The notes beneath the pieces were generated by a model. The model searched no databases. It was not told where the DNA came from and saw only the letters and a program-made list of their open reading frames with translations. From Cepaea nemoralis (lineage: Eukaryota; Mollusca; Gastropoda; Stylommatophora; Helicidae), in the NCBI GenBank assembly GCA_014155875.1, contig JACEFZ010014551.1, forward strand, positions 356,001-420,000: a stretch of 64,000 nucleotides of DNA. The letters run 5' to 3'. Positions 1 to 10,280 of the stretch are shown piece after piece. The translations under genes and the position numbers were made by a program. Numbering within the stretch: position 1 is the stretch's first letter; every line of letters starts with the position of its first letter.

Positions 1-24
1 GGAAAATTCAGTTACTAGAAGTCC

Positions 25-118
25 ACGAGAAAAAATCCTGGCCTTCACCGGGGCTTGAACCCGGGACCTCCAGCACTCGAGGCAGACACTATGCCTCGAG
101 GCCACTCAGCCCCCCCCC
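25..118 (-). repeat. tRNA-derived SINE head (partial)
   Basis: Read on the minus strand, this stretch has a tRNA-like head with a B-box-like GGTTCAAGCC near 67-76 and a GGCTGAGTGG-type start near 105-114. It is followed by a T-rich body. It abuts a run of C at 111-120. Its head differs from the SINE at 592-785. I read it as a partial tRNA-derived SINE, not a functional tRNA, because no complete cloverleaf with a paired acceptor stem is evident. Confidence 0.5.
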
Positions 119-309
119 CCTAATTTTTTAAAAGGTTTTCCCCCTGAAATTGCTGATATCTCGAAACATGTCAGTCACCCAACTGTAATTGATGATATCT
201 CGAAACATGTCAGTCACCCAACTGAAGCCGCAGATTATAAAATGTGCATGCAGTTCTTATCCGGCTTTTGTTGAAATATTATTTATCTTATATATTTCTA
301 TCAACCCTG

Positions 310-560
310 CACAACGACAGGGATAATTTTGAACACCTTATGAGAATAAATAAAATGGAGCATTGGTGACAACTTGCAAGGTTGAAGGGAAAAGAACAAC
401 GAGGAAGGCAGAGAAGTAAATATCTGGGTGGCTTGACCACATGGCATCTGCGGGACAAGAACATAGAGCTGATCCACGACTCCGATGATCGTGTAATATG
501 GCGAATTATGACCGCTCAAGCTTACCGGCATGGCACGTGATGAATGATGAATACACAATG
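310..560 (+). pseudogene. RTE-type LINE 3' end (5'-truncated copy)
   Basis: This block aligns by eye with 9995-10220: shared landmarks are a GTGACAACTTG-like stretch, a GAAGGGAAAAGA-like stretch, the Leu-Thr-Thr-Trp codons and the ending CGGCATGGCAC followed by an ATGATGA tail. In the longer copy the upstream sequence encodes the C-terminal part of an RTE reverse transcriptase. Here only the last 80 or so codons and the short 3' tail remain, with stops. RTE elements are typically 5'-truncated and end in a simple repeat, which fits. Confidence 0.7.
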
Positions 561-591
561 AGAAAACGGTCATCTATTGCTTATATTAGCT

Positions 592-785
592 TGCGGTGTA
601 GGGCGGGGGGGGGGGGAGTCTTGAGCCTAGGAATTAAGGCCCCCCTGGCTAGGCTAGTGCTCGAACTGTGCAGGTTAGGATTTTCTTTTTGCCCCCGACA
701 GACAAAAATCCAGCTCCTTACCGAGGATTCGAACCCGGATCTCATGAAGGAGAAACCAGCATGATAACCACTCGGTCAGCCGCTC
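592..785 (-). repeat. tRNA-derived SINE, family A (minus copy)
   Basis: On the minus strand the copy starts with a tRNA-like head: A box TGACCGAGTGG and B box GGTTCGAATCC. A body follows containing TCTGTCGGGGGCAAAAAGAA and then CCTAACCTGCACAGTTCG, ending near a G-run on the plus strand (601-617). The plus-oriented copy at 16806-17030 has the same head and body order, which is what identifies this as a dispersed family. Confidence 0.75.
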
Positions 786-789
786 GTCA

Positions 790-1600
790 AGAGAAAACAC
801 TGGGCTTTGTGTTTATCTTCATAACATAACATAACATAACATAATATAACATTTCAAGAAGACATTTTAAGTTGACTGGTTGTCATTTCTTTCCTATGTC
901 TTTTTGGAGTGGAAATCATTGCCGGTGAGTTTATTTTGTATTGATGATAACGTTACTGTAATGATGTCAAGTGTGTCTCAGCGACTGATACATGGCTGTG
1001 TCCAGTATAGCTGAAGCATGCTATTATATCAGCACCGTGTAATGCCATGTTTTCGTGTGTAAACCCCTGATGTAAAGCCATGGTTATTCTTCCACATTAA
1101 TATACACACACGACTTTTACACCGAAGTGATGCGGATGTATCCGTAAACAATCACACCGAAGTGATGCGGAGTGTTTCCGTAAACAATGCCAGGTGAAGA
1201 GGCATCTTCACTAATAAATAAATGACATTGCACGTCCTGTCACAGGACGTTACAATCAACCGTAGCTCATATTGGCTGTTGTGCTTTATTTGCAAACCCA
1301 GGACAATATCTTCAACATAAGAAAAATCTTTCAGAGGAAAAGCGTACAATGATGATCTTCATATTTGATTCATAGGCTGCTGCAACGCCTTTGACTGTGT
1401 TTAGCATCAGAAACTGTGAAACATCATGAGTGATGTGGGGTTTTCAGCATGCGGGATCTACTGAATTCAATCATTATATCACGAAAATCAAGTAGCTGCC
1501 AGAGTAGATGGTGAAACATTAAAATAGTCTGCGGAGCAAGTCCGGGTTGTATTCACTCTCCGTATTTGTTCAGCATAAATACAGACAGTGAAATGAGAAA
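790..1600. other. No gene seen; short tandem repeats
   Basis: No ORF with recognisable protein similarity. It contains a (CATAA)n-like microsatellite at about 821-850 and a two-copy tandem repeat of about 36 bp at 1119-1188 (ACACCGAAGTGATGCGG followed by TCCGTAAACAAT, repeated). The remainder is AT-rich unassigned sequence. Confidence 0.6.
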
Positions 1601-1870
1601 CGTCAAACATGACGAAAAGGAGGAAATTTAGATGCATTCGGTATTGGTGGAAATGAAATTCCAGAACCTAGATATGTAGATGACGCATTCATATTCTAAA
1701 AGTGTTAAAGAAGTAAAAGAGTTGATCCTGCGTGCTAAGAGACGCAATAAAAATCAATACAATATTCTGAACAAAAACTAATGTCCAAGGACAAAACTAC
1801 ATACCAACAAAAGATCGCCGGCAACAATGAAGAAATGTAAAACGTCACATACCAACCTTGAAATGTGATC
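1600..1870 (+). pseudogene. RTE-type reverse transcriptase fossil (weak)
   Basis: Broken frames give F-Q-N-L-x-Y-V-D-D-A-F-I-F, resembling the RT motif with the catalytic YxDD in an RTE context (usually R-Y-A-D-D). This is followed by residues resembling the helix after that motif (V-K-E-V-K-E-L) and then K-I-A-G-N-N-E-E. The same nucleotide block recurs near 10237-10275, next to a clear RTE 3' end. Frameshifts and stops are frequent, so it is a dead fragment. Assignment rests on motif reading alone. Confidence 0.45.
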
Positions 1871-1934
1871 AGCATAGAACAATTAGTATAATCAGCCACG
1901 ATAATTTTGCTGAGAATTATCAAGGAAGAAAATA

Positions 1935-2700
1935 CAACCTGAAATAGGAGAAGAACAATGCGGGTTTGTAGAAGGCAAGGGTACAGTAAATGTTGTGTAT
2001 ATACTAAGAACAGTAATTGAACGTTCTATAGATGTAAAGAAAGATCCACACGTTTGCTTTATTGACTACACAAAGGCTTTCGATAAAGTGAGACAAGTCG
2101 ACATGATAAGGATTCTTAAAAATTTACAAATTGATGGAAAAGACCTTACATGTGTAAAAAACATATATTGGAAACAACAAGCTGTTATAAGAATTGATAA
2201 AGAAGTAAGTCAATATTAGCCTATTAAGAGAGGTGTGAGGCAGGGATATGTAATGTCTCCAGATCTTTTGTCCCTGTACAATAAAAAATATTTTCAAAAA
2301 TATAGAAGACATTGAAGGAATCAAGATTGCGGGACAATAACATTACATATGCAGATGATACAGTCTTGATTGCAGACAATGAACAGGACCTGCAACACTT
2401 AGTAGATGCGGTTGTTGCACACAGTAAACAACCAGAGTTAGAATTGAATTGCAAGAAGACACAGATTATGGTCGTCACTGGGAAGAAGGAAATACCATAA
2501 TGTAATATACAAGTAAATGGGCATATTTTAAAACAAGTGAATCAGTACAGTTATCTCCGAACAGTCATAACATCTGATGGGAGATGCCTTGAAGAGATTA
2601 GAACAAGAATTGTCATTTCAAAGGTAGCTTTTTGCAAAATGAAAAACATACTGACCAATAAACAGATATCACCTGGAACGAGAACAAGAGGCGTTGAGGA
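1935..2700 (+). pseudogene. RTE-type LINE reverse transcriptase fragment
   Basis: An open stretch at 1995-2219 encodes the palm region with F-I-D-Y-T-K-A-F-D-K-V, the motif holding the first catalytic aspartate of non-LTR RTs. After a stop, R-G-V-R-Q-G-Y-V-M-S-P-D corresponds to the next RT block. 2312-2500 carries T-Y-A-D-D-T-V-L-I-A, the catalytic YADD box. The Y-S-Y-L-R-T-V-I block follows near 2540. The order is correct for a non-LTR RT, but stops and frame changes show it is dead. It ends where the mariner terminal sequence begins. Confidence 0.8.
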
Positions 2701-2776
2701 GCTATAGTGCATTCACATTTGTTTGCCTAAATATAAACATCCATATCTCAGTAACCAACTGAGGGAAAATTATGAG

Positions 2777-2787
2777 ATTTAGTATAT
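2777..2787. repeat. Target-site duplication of LINE A (left copy)
   Basis: ATTTAGTATAT here is repeated exactly at 6467-6477, bounding LINE A. In the second mariner copy the corresponding point (about 14098) is continuous, which supports a duplication created by insertion. Confidence 0.8.
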
Positions 2788-2849
2788 ATCATTGACACCT
2801 TGCCGTCTTGACAGACGATAGTTTGTGCTTTAAAAAGGCATAATAACTT

Positions 2850-5181
2850 TTACCTATCGCGGTAACGAATGTGACTGATAAGGCCAATTTGCGCTGTAAA
2901 TGTCCGTTCACAGTGGGTGCATGTGAATACGTGGTCATTTCCACCATCATGCACCATCTTACGTCTCACACGCTCGGTGTGTGACTTATCTGCAATAATT
3001 TTCTCCTTTGTCTTTATTCCATTTCTGATGTTTGCCCTCCATGCAACACATTCAGCGGCGACTTGCTCCCAATGTGCATTATCAATGGCTGTATCAATCA
3101 TGTCCCGCTTACACACATCGTTGTATCGTAGTAGAGGCCAACCCTGAGATCTCTTACCCATCTGTAATTCACCAAAAAAGATGTCCTTTGGTATTCTACC
3201 ATCATCCATCCTCCTAAGATGTCCTATCCATCTAAGTCTACGAAGACTGAGCATGGAATAAACCGTCACACAACCTGATCTTTCCAATACTTCAGTATTT
3301 GTGATTTTGTCTTGCCACTTAATACCAAGGATTCTTCGCAGACACCGCATATGAAAGCTGTTTAAACGTTTCTCTTGGTGTGAGTAAGTTGTCCAGGTTT
3401 CACTCCCATAAAGAAGAGTACTAAGGACACAGGCTTGATAGACAAGGACTTTTGTTTTGGCAGTAAGCTTCCTGTTCTCCCAGACTCTTTTTCTTAACCT
3501 GTTCATTGTTGTTGCTGCCTTACCAATCCGGATGTTGATTTCCTTATCGAGGGATAATTTGCTATTTACCACTGAACCTAGATTTGTAAAATGGTCTACC
3601 ATCTCTAGTTCGGCGTCGTCAATAAAGATTGATGGCATCCCATGTGCACCTTGTGACCTGTGTCTTCTTTTTGCTAATTGTTAAACCAAATTCAGAACAA
3701 GCATTGGAGAATGCAGATAGTAGACATTGCAATTCTTCCTCAGAGTGGGTCGTAACTGCAGCATCATCTGCAAAAAGCAACTCTCTGATCAGTACCCTCA
3801 TAATTTTGGTCTTGGTCTTCAATCTCTGAGCATTGTAGAGGCCGCCATCTGAGCATGAGTGAATGTATATACCACCATCCTGATCACGAAAGGCATATTT
3901 CAGTATAAGTGAAAAGTATATTCCAAAGAGGGGGGATCTAGTACACAACCTTACTCCACTCTTGATTTCAAGCTCTTCAGAAGTTGCACCATCAAACTTG
4001 ATTATACCCTTCATGCCTGTGTGGAACGATTCCACAATGGACAGAAGAGTTGGTGGGCAGCCAATCTTCTTTAGTGCCTTGAACAGACCCTCACGACTGA
4101 CCAAATCAAATGCCTTTGTGAGGTCGATGAAGGCAATAAACAGTGGTTGATTCTGTTCACGGCATGTTTCTTGCATTTGTCGCAATGAGAATATCATATC
4201 AATGGTAGACCAGTTCTGTCGAAAGCCATACTGTGATTCCTGGTAGACTTGATCTCCTAGGACTTGAAGTCTGCGCAGAACAATTCTGGCAAACACTTTT
4301 CCAACAATATACAGAAGGTCTATGGCGTTGAGGGCATCATCCGCTAGCTTGGTCTCACTTGAGTAAAGCTCTAAATAGTGCTCTACCCATCTGTCCATCT
4401 GCTGTTTCTTATCAGTGATGATTTCTCCAGTCAAGGTTTTCAATGGTGCACTTCTTTTGATCACTGGACCACAGGCTTTCTTTATTCCTTCATACATGCT
4501 TCTTATATTTCCCTTATCACTTGCGATTTGAATGGACTCACATAACTTGATCCAATAATCATTTGCACACTGCCTGGCAGCCTTTTGCACATCCTTCCTA
4601 GCTTGCCTTAGCTCACTCAGAGTGTTACGCGTTGGTCTTTCCTTGTTTCTTAAGAGAGCTATCTTCTTCTTATCAATCAAGGGCTGCAGAGTCTCGCTGT
4701 TTGCCGCAAACCAGTCCTGCCTCTTATGATCCACAGTGCCGTAAACCCCTACGGCAGTTTTATAAAGAGTTTCCTTAAGTTGACCCCACTTTTCATTTAC
4801 TGTACAATTTTCTGGTGTATCAGTGAAAGCGTCTTCAAGTTGCTGTTGAAACTGAAAGCACTTTTCAGGATCGTGAGTGATAATAATATTAATCCTGGGG
4901 CTAGATTTGTGTTTAGATGTGTAGATTCTCTTTGGTCTCAGTCTAACCCGTGCAACAACCAAAGAATGATCCGTATCACAGTCAGCACTGTGGTAACTTC
5001 GAGTCAATGATATATGGTTCAGATGTTGTCTCCGTGTGATGATGAAGTCCAGCTGGTGCCAATGGCCGGATCTTGGATGTTTCCATGTGACCTTATGCAT
5101 CTCTTTTGTTTTAAAAAAAGGAGTTTGTAATACATAGGTCATTACTGGTGCAATGCTCCAGCAGCCTTTGCCCATTTTCAT
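2850..5181 (-). pseudogene. LINE A reverse transcriptase with C-terminal zinc-finger-like motif
   Basis: Two overlapping open frames (5181-3619 and 3638-2850) form the C-terminal end of the endonuclease (T-D-H-S-L-V), a linker and a non-LTR RT. RT landmarks are Q-Y-G-F-R-Q, F-I-D-L-T-K-A-F-D and L-L-F-A-D-D, so the catalytic aspartates remain. Between the linker (D-A-L-N-A-I-D) and L-L-Y-I-V-G-K about 85 residues found in LINE B are missing, removing the first RT blocks. The R-W-I-G-H-L-R-R-M block typical of RTE elements follows. The end carries C-X2-C-X12-H-X3-R, a C2H2-like finger with its last His replaced by Arg. A frameshift at about 3630 separates the two frames. Confidence 0.85.
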
Positions 5182-5712
5182 TCATGCGACCGATGTTGTA
5201 TTTTCCAAGGCACACTGGCCATGAACTCGAGTCCTTGCCCACACGAGCATTGAAATCACCGAGCATATAAATATAGTCAGATTTTGGAACTGCCTTGATC
5301 AGGGAGTCTAACTCCTCATAGAACGAATCCTTTACATCATCAGAGGAATCGAGTGTCGGTGCATAAGCAGTAATAATGGTGGCAAAACCACAAAAGGTTG
5401 CCAAGCGCAGGGATAATAGTCTTTCATTTCCTCCTGCTGGAATTTCAATCATTCCCAGTAGCGAATTCTTCACTGCAAAGCCCACACCGTGTTGCCTTTT
5501 TTCTGCCTGCCCTCTACCCTTCCAAAAAAGGTGTAATTGTTTTCCCTGAGTGACCCTTCCTCAGCGAGGCGAGTCTCCTGCAGGCCAGCAATATCAATGT
5601 TAAGACGATTGAGTTCGGCATCAATCACAGCCGTTTTTCTCACATCGTCAATATTGGTCAAGTCAGTGGAAAATCCTGGACACATGGTTCTCACGTTCCA
5701 GGTTGCAAGCCG
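5111..5712 (-). pseudogene. LINE A apurinic-type endonuclease
   Basis: Endonuclease domain that nicks target DNA for target-primed reverse transcription. Frames 5712-5470 and 5485-5111 together carry T-W-N-V-R-T, L-Q-E-T-R-L-A-E-E-G and G-D-F-N-A-R-V-G, the conserved Asn, Glu and Asp-Asn boxes of the exonuclease/endonuclease/phosphatase fold. A frameshift near 5478 and another near 5150 split it from the RT frame. Invertebrate RTE endonucleases of this kind are often annotated craniofacial development protein 2-like, because that mammalian gene captured an RTE endonuclease. Confidence 0.85.
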
Positions 5713-5724
5713 TAGCTTGAGGTT

Positions 5725-6466
5725 TCTATTTTTATTTTTATTTGTACCTGGTGCATTGGTTTTACAGCCTGCGATTCAGATTTTGTCCTAGCCCCAAGCA
5801 CCCATTGAAGCAGGCAGGCTGTGGCGGATCAGCACCCAATTGGCCGGGGGCTGCCCAGCTTGAGGCGGGCGGTAGCTGATCAGTGACACCTGTAGGTGTC
5901 TCCCACCGTCAGAGGCAACGCGTGGCGCCCCATGTCTACGCCAATTGACAGGGACTTATAACCCGTAACAGTTGCCTCTCGCTTTGATTCCAAAACCAGT
6001 TAAGACCAGGGATGGAGTTATTGCCTCTCCATAGCACAAAGCCTGGGCTAAAATATAGAGATCATGTGTTGCCCATGCAGCATGATCCCTCTCTCGGCCT
6101 GCCTAGTTCACTGCAGAGGAAAGTTAACACCTCTACATCTGGAACATGACAAGCTGCAGAAGCTGCCGGATCAGCAAAGCAATGCTCTAACTGTCCGCCT
6201 GTCGGAGCTTCGATCCTAGACCAGCCGCCAACCAAGGCTTAGGGCCTGGTCTGCCCTGCCATGACATTTTGTCTTTAGGTTGCATTTCCTCGCACCAGGG
6301 TAAGGCTTGTACCCTCCTAATTGCGCTATTCCGCCCGAAGCCGTTGGCACAATGTGGGGTGTCGGGTTTGGTAAGCGCCGCCAACGTTCGGTCCCAACAG
6401 AAAGCAGGTAGTACCGTCTACAGTTATAAGGTAGCTCAGTCATATCTGACTAAGACCTGGCACACC
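5725..6466 (-). promoter_or_regulatory. LINE A 5' UTR (presumed promoter region)
   Basis: About 740 bp of non-coding, GC-richer sequence upstream of the endonuclease. It ends toward the ORF in an A-rich tract (AAATAAAAATAAAAATAG on the minus strand, about 5730-5750). A closely similar copy occurs alone at 48417-49154. LINEs usually carry an internal promoter in the 5' UTR; that role is inferred, no core motif was identified. Confidence 0.6.
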
Positions 6467-6836
6467 ATTTAGTATATAAACTTATCATTATGTCCACCCA
6501 AAAAAATTTTTTTGTTCTGGAGATTTTACAGCAGATTTCAAAGTTTGTTTATATGCGGTATATAATTAACGAGTCTGAGATGAAATTCATAATTTTAAAT
6601 GTATTACAGCGTAGCCAGACAATCAGCGCTCAATGTTGAATATTTTCACGGGATTGGCCTCATACCAACTCCCCGCGTTGTTTGAACTAGGACTGTTCAG
6701 AGGTGTCTCAAAATGTGGGTTATTTCATGAAATCTGATTAATATGTTTTTTTTTTGTTTTTTTTTAAATACATCTTACCACTTATCGCTAACATTGAAAT
6801 GTGTGAATATTTTTCAATGGGATTGAATGTGAAATT

Positions 6837-8390
6837 GTGTATACACTTCAAAGAATCGCTATGAAGTTGTACACATATTTTTGTCAAGAAGCTGATCGGA
6901 GGAAACTGTTTTATACTATTACAAATTCCGAAAAAAGAACAGTGCATGCATTGGATTTGAGTAAACGGTCATTTCGTCGATGGGTGCAAGAATCTGGAAT
7001 TAAACCACCACGCAATAACCAAACGGTAGGTAGAAAGATTATTGTAGACAGCTTTGACAAAGATGTCATAAGGCGAGCTATTATAAAAATGCTTTAAAAA
7101 GTCGCTTAAAATTCCACAGGGTTGACTTCATTGCACCGGGTTCTATCCCATATGGCTCGGTCTCTTTCCGCAGTGCCGAAAGCATCGCACAAAGCACGAA
7201 CTCCGCAGCTGTAGCGACGACCCACAGAAGTCTCCGAAAAATTTAACTCGTGAACCGAAGGATGCAGCCCGGAATCGAACCCACGACCTTTGGAGCCCGA
7301 GTCAAAAGGCTTGACCACTTCGCCACGGAGACTCCTAAAATTATAAAAATTTTGGATTTTATATCCAGGATTATCCAGCATTATAAAAATGCTGGATGCC
7401 AAAGAAACAGTGACTGTAAGAAAACTTAGGGTTTGGTTGAGAAAGAACAATAACATAGAGCTATCCAAAACAACTTTGTGGAAAATTATAAGGACATTAT
7501 CTTCACTTTTTGAAAGTACAAGGGCGGTAGAAATATTCTTTGCGAGCAACCGCATTTAGGAGCCATGAGAAGCAGATACCTACGTGAAATAAGGGAAATG
7601 CGCAAAGAAAATTATGGCATAGTGTGTTTGGATGAAATGTGGATCAATGCGCACCACACAAGTGATAAGGAATGGCAATCAGTGGATGGACAGATAAAGC
7701 GATATGTGCGCAGTAGTATAGGACAGCTTTTGGTCATGGCCCATGCTGGTAATACGCATAATGGCTTACAACAGAATGCTGGGCTCGTGTTCGTATCAAA
7801 GAATACAGACAATAGGGATTATCTTAATAAGATGAATGGTAATGTATTTAGAGATTGGCTCGAGAATACTGTGCTTCCATCCCTAGATAGACCGTCGTGT
7901 CCAATTATGGACAATGCATGATATCAATGTTGTTGCCCAAGAAGACAAAATACCTACAGCATCGAGCACAAAGGGAGCAATAAAGATATGACTCCGAATG
8001 GAAAACATACCATTTCCAGAAACGTATTTCTAGCTAGAATTGTTGTCCCTTGTAAAACAGACGCCAAAAAGCAAGAAATATCAAATCGACAAGTTGATAG
8101 AAGAGCATCGTCATGGGTGCTTGAGACTTCCGCCGTACCATTCTCATTTTAACCCTATAGAACTTGTGTGGGCTAAAATTAAAGGACAGGTGGCAGCTGA
8201 CAATACTATATTCAAATTGTCTGACGTCAAGATACTAATCCAGTCCGCGCTATTAAATATTGATAAAAGTTACTGGAAAAATGTGAGGACCATGTGTTGA
8301 AAGAGGAAGAGGATTATTGGAGAAAGGATGGATTGAATTTTATGCAACCGAGAGCAGTCATCAACCTACTGGAATCGTCCGACACAGATT
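6837..8390 (+). pseudogene. Tc1/mariner-type transposase, broken (copy 1)
   Basis: The N-terminal helix-turn-helix part (6837-7093) includes L-S-K-R-S-F-R-R-W-V-Q-E-S-G. It is interrupted by a SINE and resumes at 7394 with the expected continuation D-A-K-E-T-V-T-V-R-K. 7565-7921 has V-C-L-D-E-M-W-I-N (first Asp of the DDE triad) and I-M-D-N-A (second Asp). 8040-8300 has H-F-N-P-I-E-L-V-W-A-K-I-K, the Asn-Pro-Ile-Glu box with the third acidic residue. A TGA follows directly after D-N-A, with frameshifts around 7540 and 7930-8040. It is not functional. The second copy at 12822-14175 is about as decayed. Confidence 0.85.
7094..7379 (-). mobile_element. tRNA-derived SINE, family B, inserted in the transposase
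   Basis: The insert is flanked by a perfect 14-bp duplication, ATTATAAAAATGCT, at 7080-7093 and 7380-7393. On the minus strand it shows a tRNA-like head (A-box-like TGGCGAAGTGG, B-box-like GGTTCGATTCC) and a body ending CCATATGGGATAGAACCCGG, as in the copy at 9263-9509. About 43 bp of AT-rich sequence lie between the head and the right duplication. The transposase frame reads through if the insert is ignored. Confidence 0.85.
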
Positions 8391-8399
8391 AAGGTCTGA

Positions 8400-8578
8400 G
8401 CAGATCGCAGACCTTAATCCACGTGCACACCAACTGGGATATTTTGCTACAAATATTCAGAAGAATTGCAGGCCCTAAACATTACAGCATCAGCATAATG
8501 TCAATGGCAACAGTTTGTATTCCACAGTGATGAATTTTCAATTCCGCAAGCCCTCAGCGGTGACAAAAAACTGTATTG

Positions 8579-8638
<60 letters not shown>

Positions 8639-8690
8639 CACACACTAAACGCATTGAATACCAACAGAAGAGTAATATTGCGGTGGAAAC
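8400..8690. repeat. (CA)n microsatellite with unassigned flanks
   Basis: A (CA)n tract runs from about 8581 to 8636 with one interruption near 8636-8645. The flanking DNA has no recognisable gene. ORFs here translate only to His-Thr or Cys-Val runs. Confidence 0.9.
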
Positions 8691-8699
8691 TGACATATT

Positions 8700-9085
8700 G
8701 TGGCATAACAAGAAACGTGAGAGCAAACACGTTGTCAAATTAGGGGACAACACACGTGCATACGAATCAATCTATAAACTTCAATGAAAAGAGGACCAAC
8801 ATCTTGGTCTTTAAGAAGAAAGCCCACTACAGAGACACTGACAACTATTTTCATAGTGCAAAACAGGTAATCATGTTCCGTCTCTGAACGGTAAACAGCA
8901 GAGTAGACAATCTTTCACGAAGACTCAAAGCGGGTCTGTCACCCATGTGTTACGTGTGAACAAACTACACAGACAGCTGAACAGATCCTTAAAAATGGAA
9001 ACATGATGACTAAATTGCGGTATCATTTCTGGTCACTCCATACGCACATTAACGCACAGCTATTTGGAAGCTTTCACGAACTCAA
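8700..9085 (+). pseudogene. Fragment of the C-terminal region of an I/Jockey-group LINE
   Basis: A shifted reading gives V-I-M-F-R-L-x-T-V-N-S-R-V-D-N-L, then L-K-A-G-L-S-P-M-C, then remnants of a T-x-x-H-I-L-like block and W-K-L-S-R-T. This is the same order as in LINE D after its RNase H (I-I-L-R-L-R-T-G-H-N-R-L-R-N-H, then Q-T-A-E-H-I-L-Q-D-C-P). Stops occur throughout, so it is a fossil of a related LINE. Confidence 0.6.
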
Positions 9086-9262
9086 TATAAAAAGCTAACA
9101 TGAATACTTGTGTACACATTATTAACCAGCAGCTGAAGAAACAAGAAGGAAATGAAAAATAAGGTAAGAAATATATTCCTTCTACTTTCCTGTCAATTTA
9201 CAAATTATTTACCCCATGCCTCTGTAAATTCTCTGTCTTTACTAATATTACACATTGCACCC

Positions 9263-9509
9263 CTCTCGGGATTCTCCGTGGTGAAGTGGTCAAGCCGTCT
9301 GACTCGGCTCCGAAGGTTGTATGTTCGATTCCGGGCCGCGTCCTTCATTTCACGAGTGCATTTTTTCGGAGACTCCCGAGGGTCGTCGCTGGAGCTACGG
9401 AGTTCGTGCTTTGTGCGACGCTTTCCGCGCTGCGGAAAGAAACGGAGCCATATGGGATAAAACCCGGTGCAATGCAGCCGACCCTGTCGACTTTTAAGCT
9501 ACTTCTTTT
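9263..9509 (+). mobile_element. tRNA-derived SINE, family B (plus copy)
   Basis: The head at about 9274-9335 has A box TGGTGAAGTGG and B box TGTTCGATTCC. The body contains CGCTGGAGCTACGGAGTTCG and ends CCATATGGGATAAAACCCGG near 9450-9470. A 9-bp direct repeat ATTGCACCC at 9254-9262 and 9510-9518 is a plausible target-site duplication. The same family occurs at 7094-7379 and 21495-21690, both in reverse. Confidence 0.85.
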
Positions 9510-9786
9510 ATTGCACCCACTCCCATACGAATCCGGATACGCCTTGTGTCGTCATGTGAATTGGCGGGGCGTTCCTTACTGTAAAAACAAGTTTGTTAGC
9601 GAGAAATCACTAGTTTTTCAGCAAAACATTAAAGAAATGTCGCCGCTTTCGATGATTTAAGTTGCTTTTGGACCTATCAAAGACATATTCCTTGGGTGGG
9701 GGTAAATATAAGACGGCAGGAAAAATTTCATAACGATGCAACGGACAGTTTTCAAAATAATTGATCGTGAATGACGGCATTCGTTT
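9510..9786. other. No gene seen
   Basis: Unassigned sequence between a SINE and an RTE fragment. Short ORFs on both strands have no recognisable motif. Confidence 0.5.
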
Positions 9787-10280
9787 GTGGATATACTGTA
9801 CATAGAATCTGTACTTTTGTATGGATGTGAAGCGTGGACAATGAGAAAAGAAGCTGAAAAACATCTGATGGCTGTGGAAAAGTGGTTTCTAAGGAAAATG
9901 CAAAGAATACCATGGACTGACAGAAAAACCAATGAACAAATCTTTCAAGAACTAAATGAAGATCGTAAACTGATTAGAAACATTAGGCGTAGACAGTCAA
10001 AATTGTTTCGGCATGTTATGAGAAGAAATTAATTGGAGAACTTGGTAACAACTAGAAAGATCGAAGGGAAGAGACCTAAGGGCAGACAGAGAAATAAACA
10101 CCTGGATGGCTTGGCCACGTGGCGTGGTCGAGATAAAAACACGGAGCTAATCCACTACTAAAGTGATTGAGTGAGATGGCGAACATGACCGCCCACGCTT
10201 ATCGGCATGGCACATGATGGATGGACCACCAAAGATCACAATCAACAATGAAGAAGTGTAAAACGTCAAGTACTGTGTTT
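9787..10280 (+). pseudogene. RTE-type LINE 3' end, C-terminal RT region
   Basis: Open from 9787 to 10032. It encodes V-L-L-Y-G-C-E-A-W-T-M-R-K, followed by E-K-W-F-L-R-K-M-Q-R-I-P-W and then F-R-H-V-M-R-R, the conserved C-terminal region downstream of the RT in RTE/BovB-like elements. A stop follows; the remaining C-terminal codons continue out of frame to about 10200, ending in an ATGATGGATGGA tail. The last 230 bp match 310-560. 10237-10275 matches a stretch near 1810-1850. Confidence 0.8.

Larger units (their letters stand above)
2788..6466 (-). mobile_element. LINE A: RTE-group non-LTR retrotransposon inserted in the mariner
   Basis: A 3.7-kb minus-strand element with a 5' UTR (about 5725-6466), an apurinic-type endonuclease, a reverse transcriptase and a C-terminal zinc-finger-like motif. 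It is flanked by the 11-bp duplication ATTTAGTATAT, so the UTR and coding parts integrated together. Several frameshifts and an internal deletion of the RT show it is inactive. A second copy of its 5' UTR lies at 48417-49154. LINE B (28895-32998) is a related family with the same domain order. Confidence 0.85.
2705..8400 (+). mobile_element. Tc1/mariner-type DNA transposon split by a LINE and a SINE
   Basis: The left terminal segment lies at 2705-2787. It matches, in reverse complement, the outer end of the second copy at 14100-14175, including TTTGTTTGCCT and CATATCTCAGTAACCAACTG. The element is interrupted by LINE A (2788-6466) and resumes at 6467, where sequence again matches the second copy. 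The transposase remnant lies at 6837-8390 and is itself cut by a SINE at 7094-7379. The right terminal inverted repeat was not recognised, so the end near 8400 is an estimate. A TA dinucleotide lies at the left edge, as expected for this superfamily. Without the two insertions the element would be about 1.7 kb. Confidence 0.75.

Noticed and set aside
8515..8787. His-Thr-rich ORF
   Set aside because: It is the translation of a (CA)n microsatellite.
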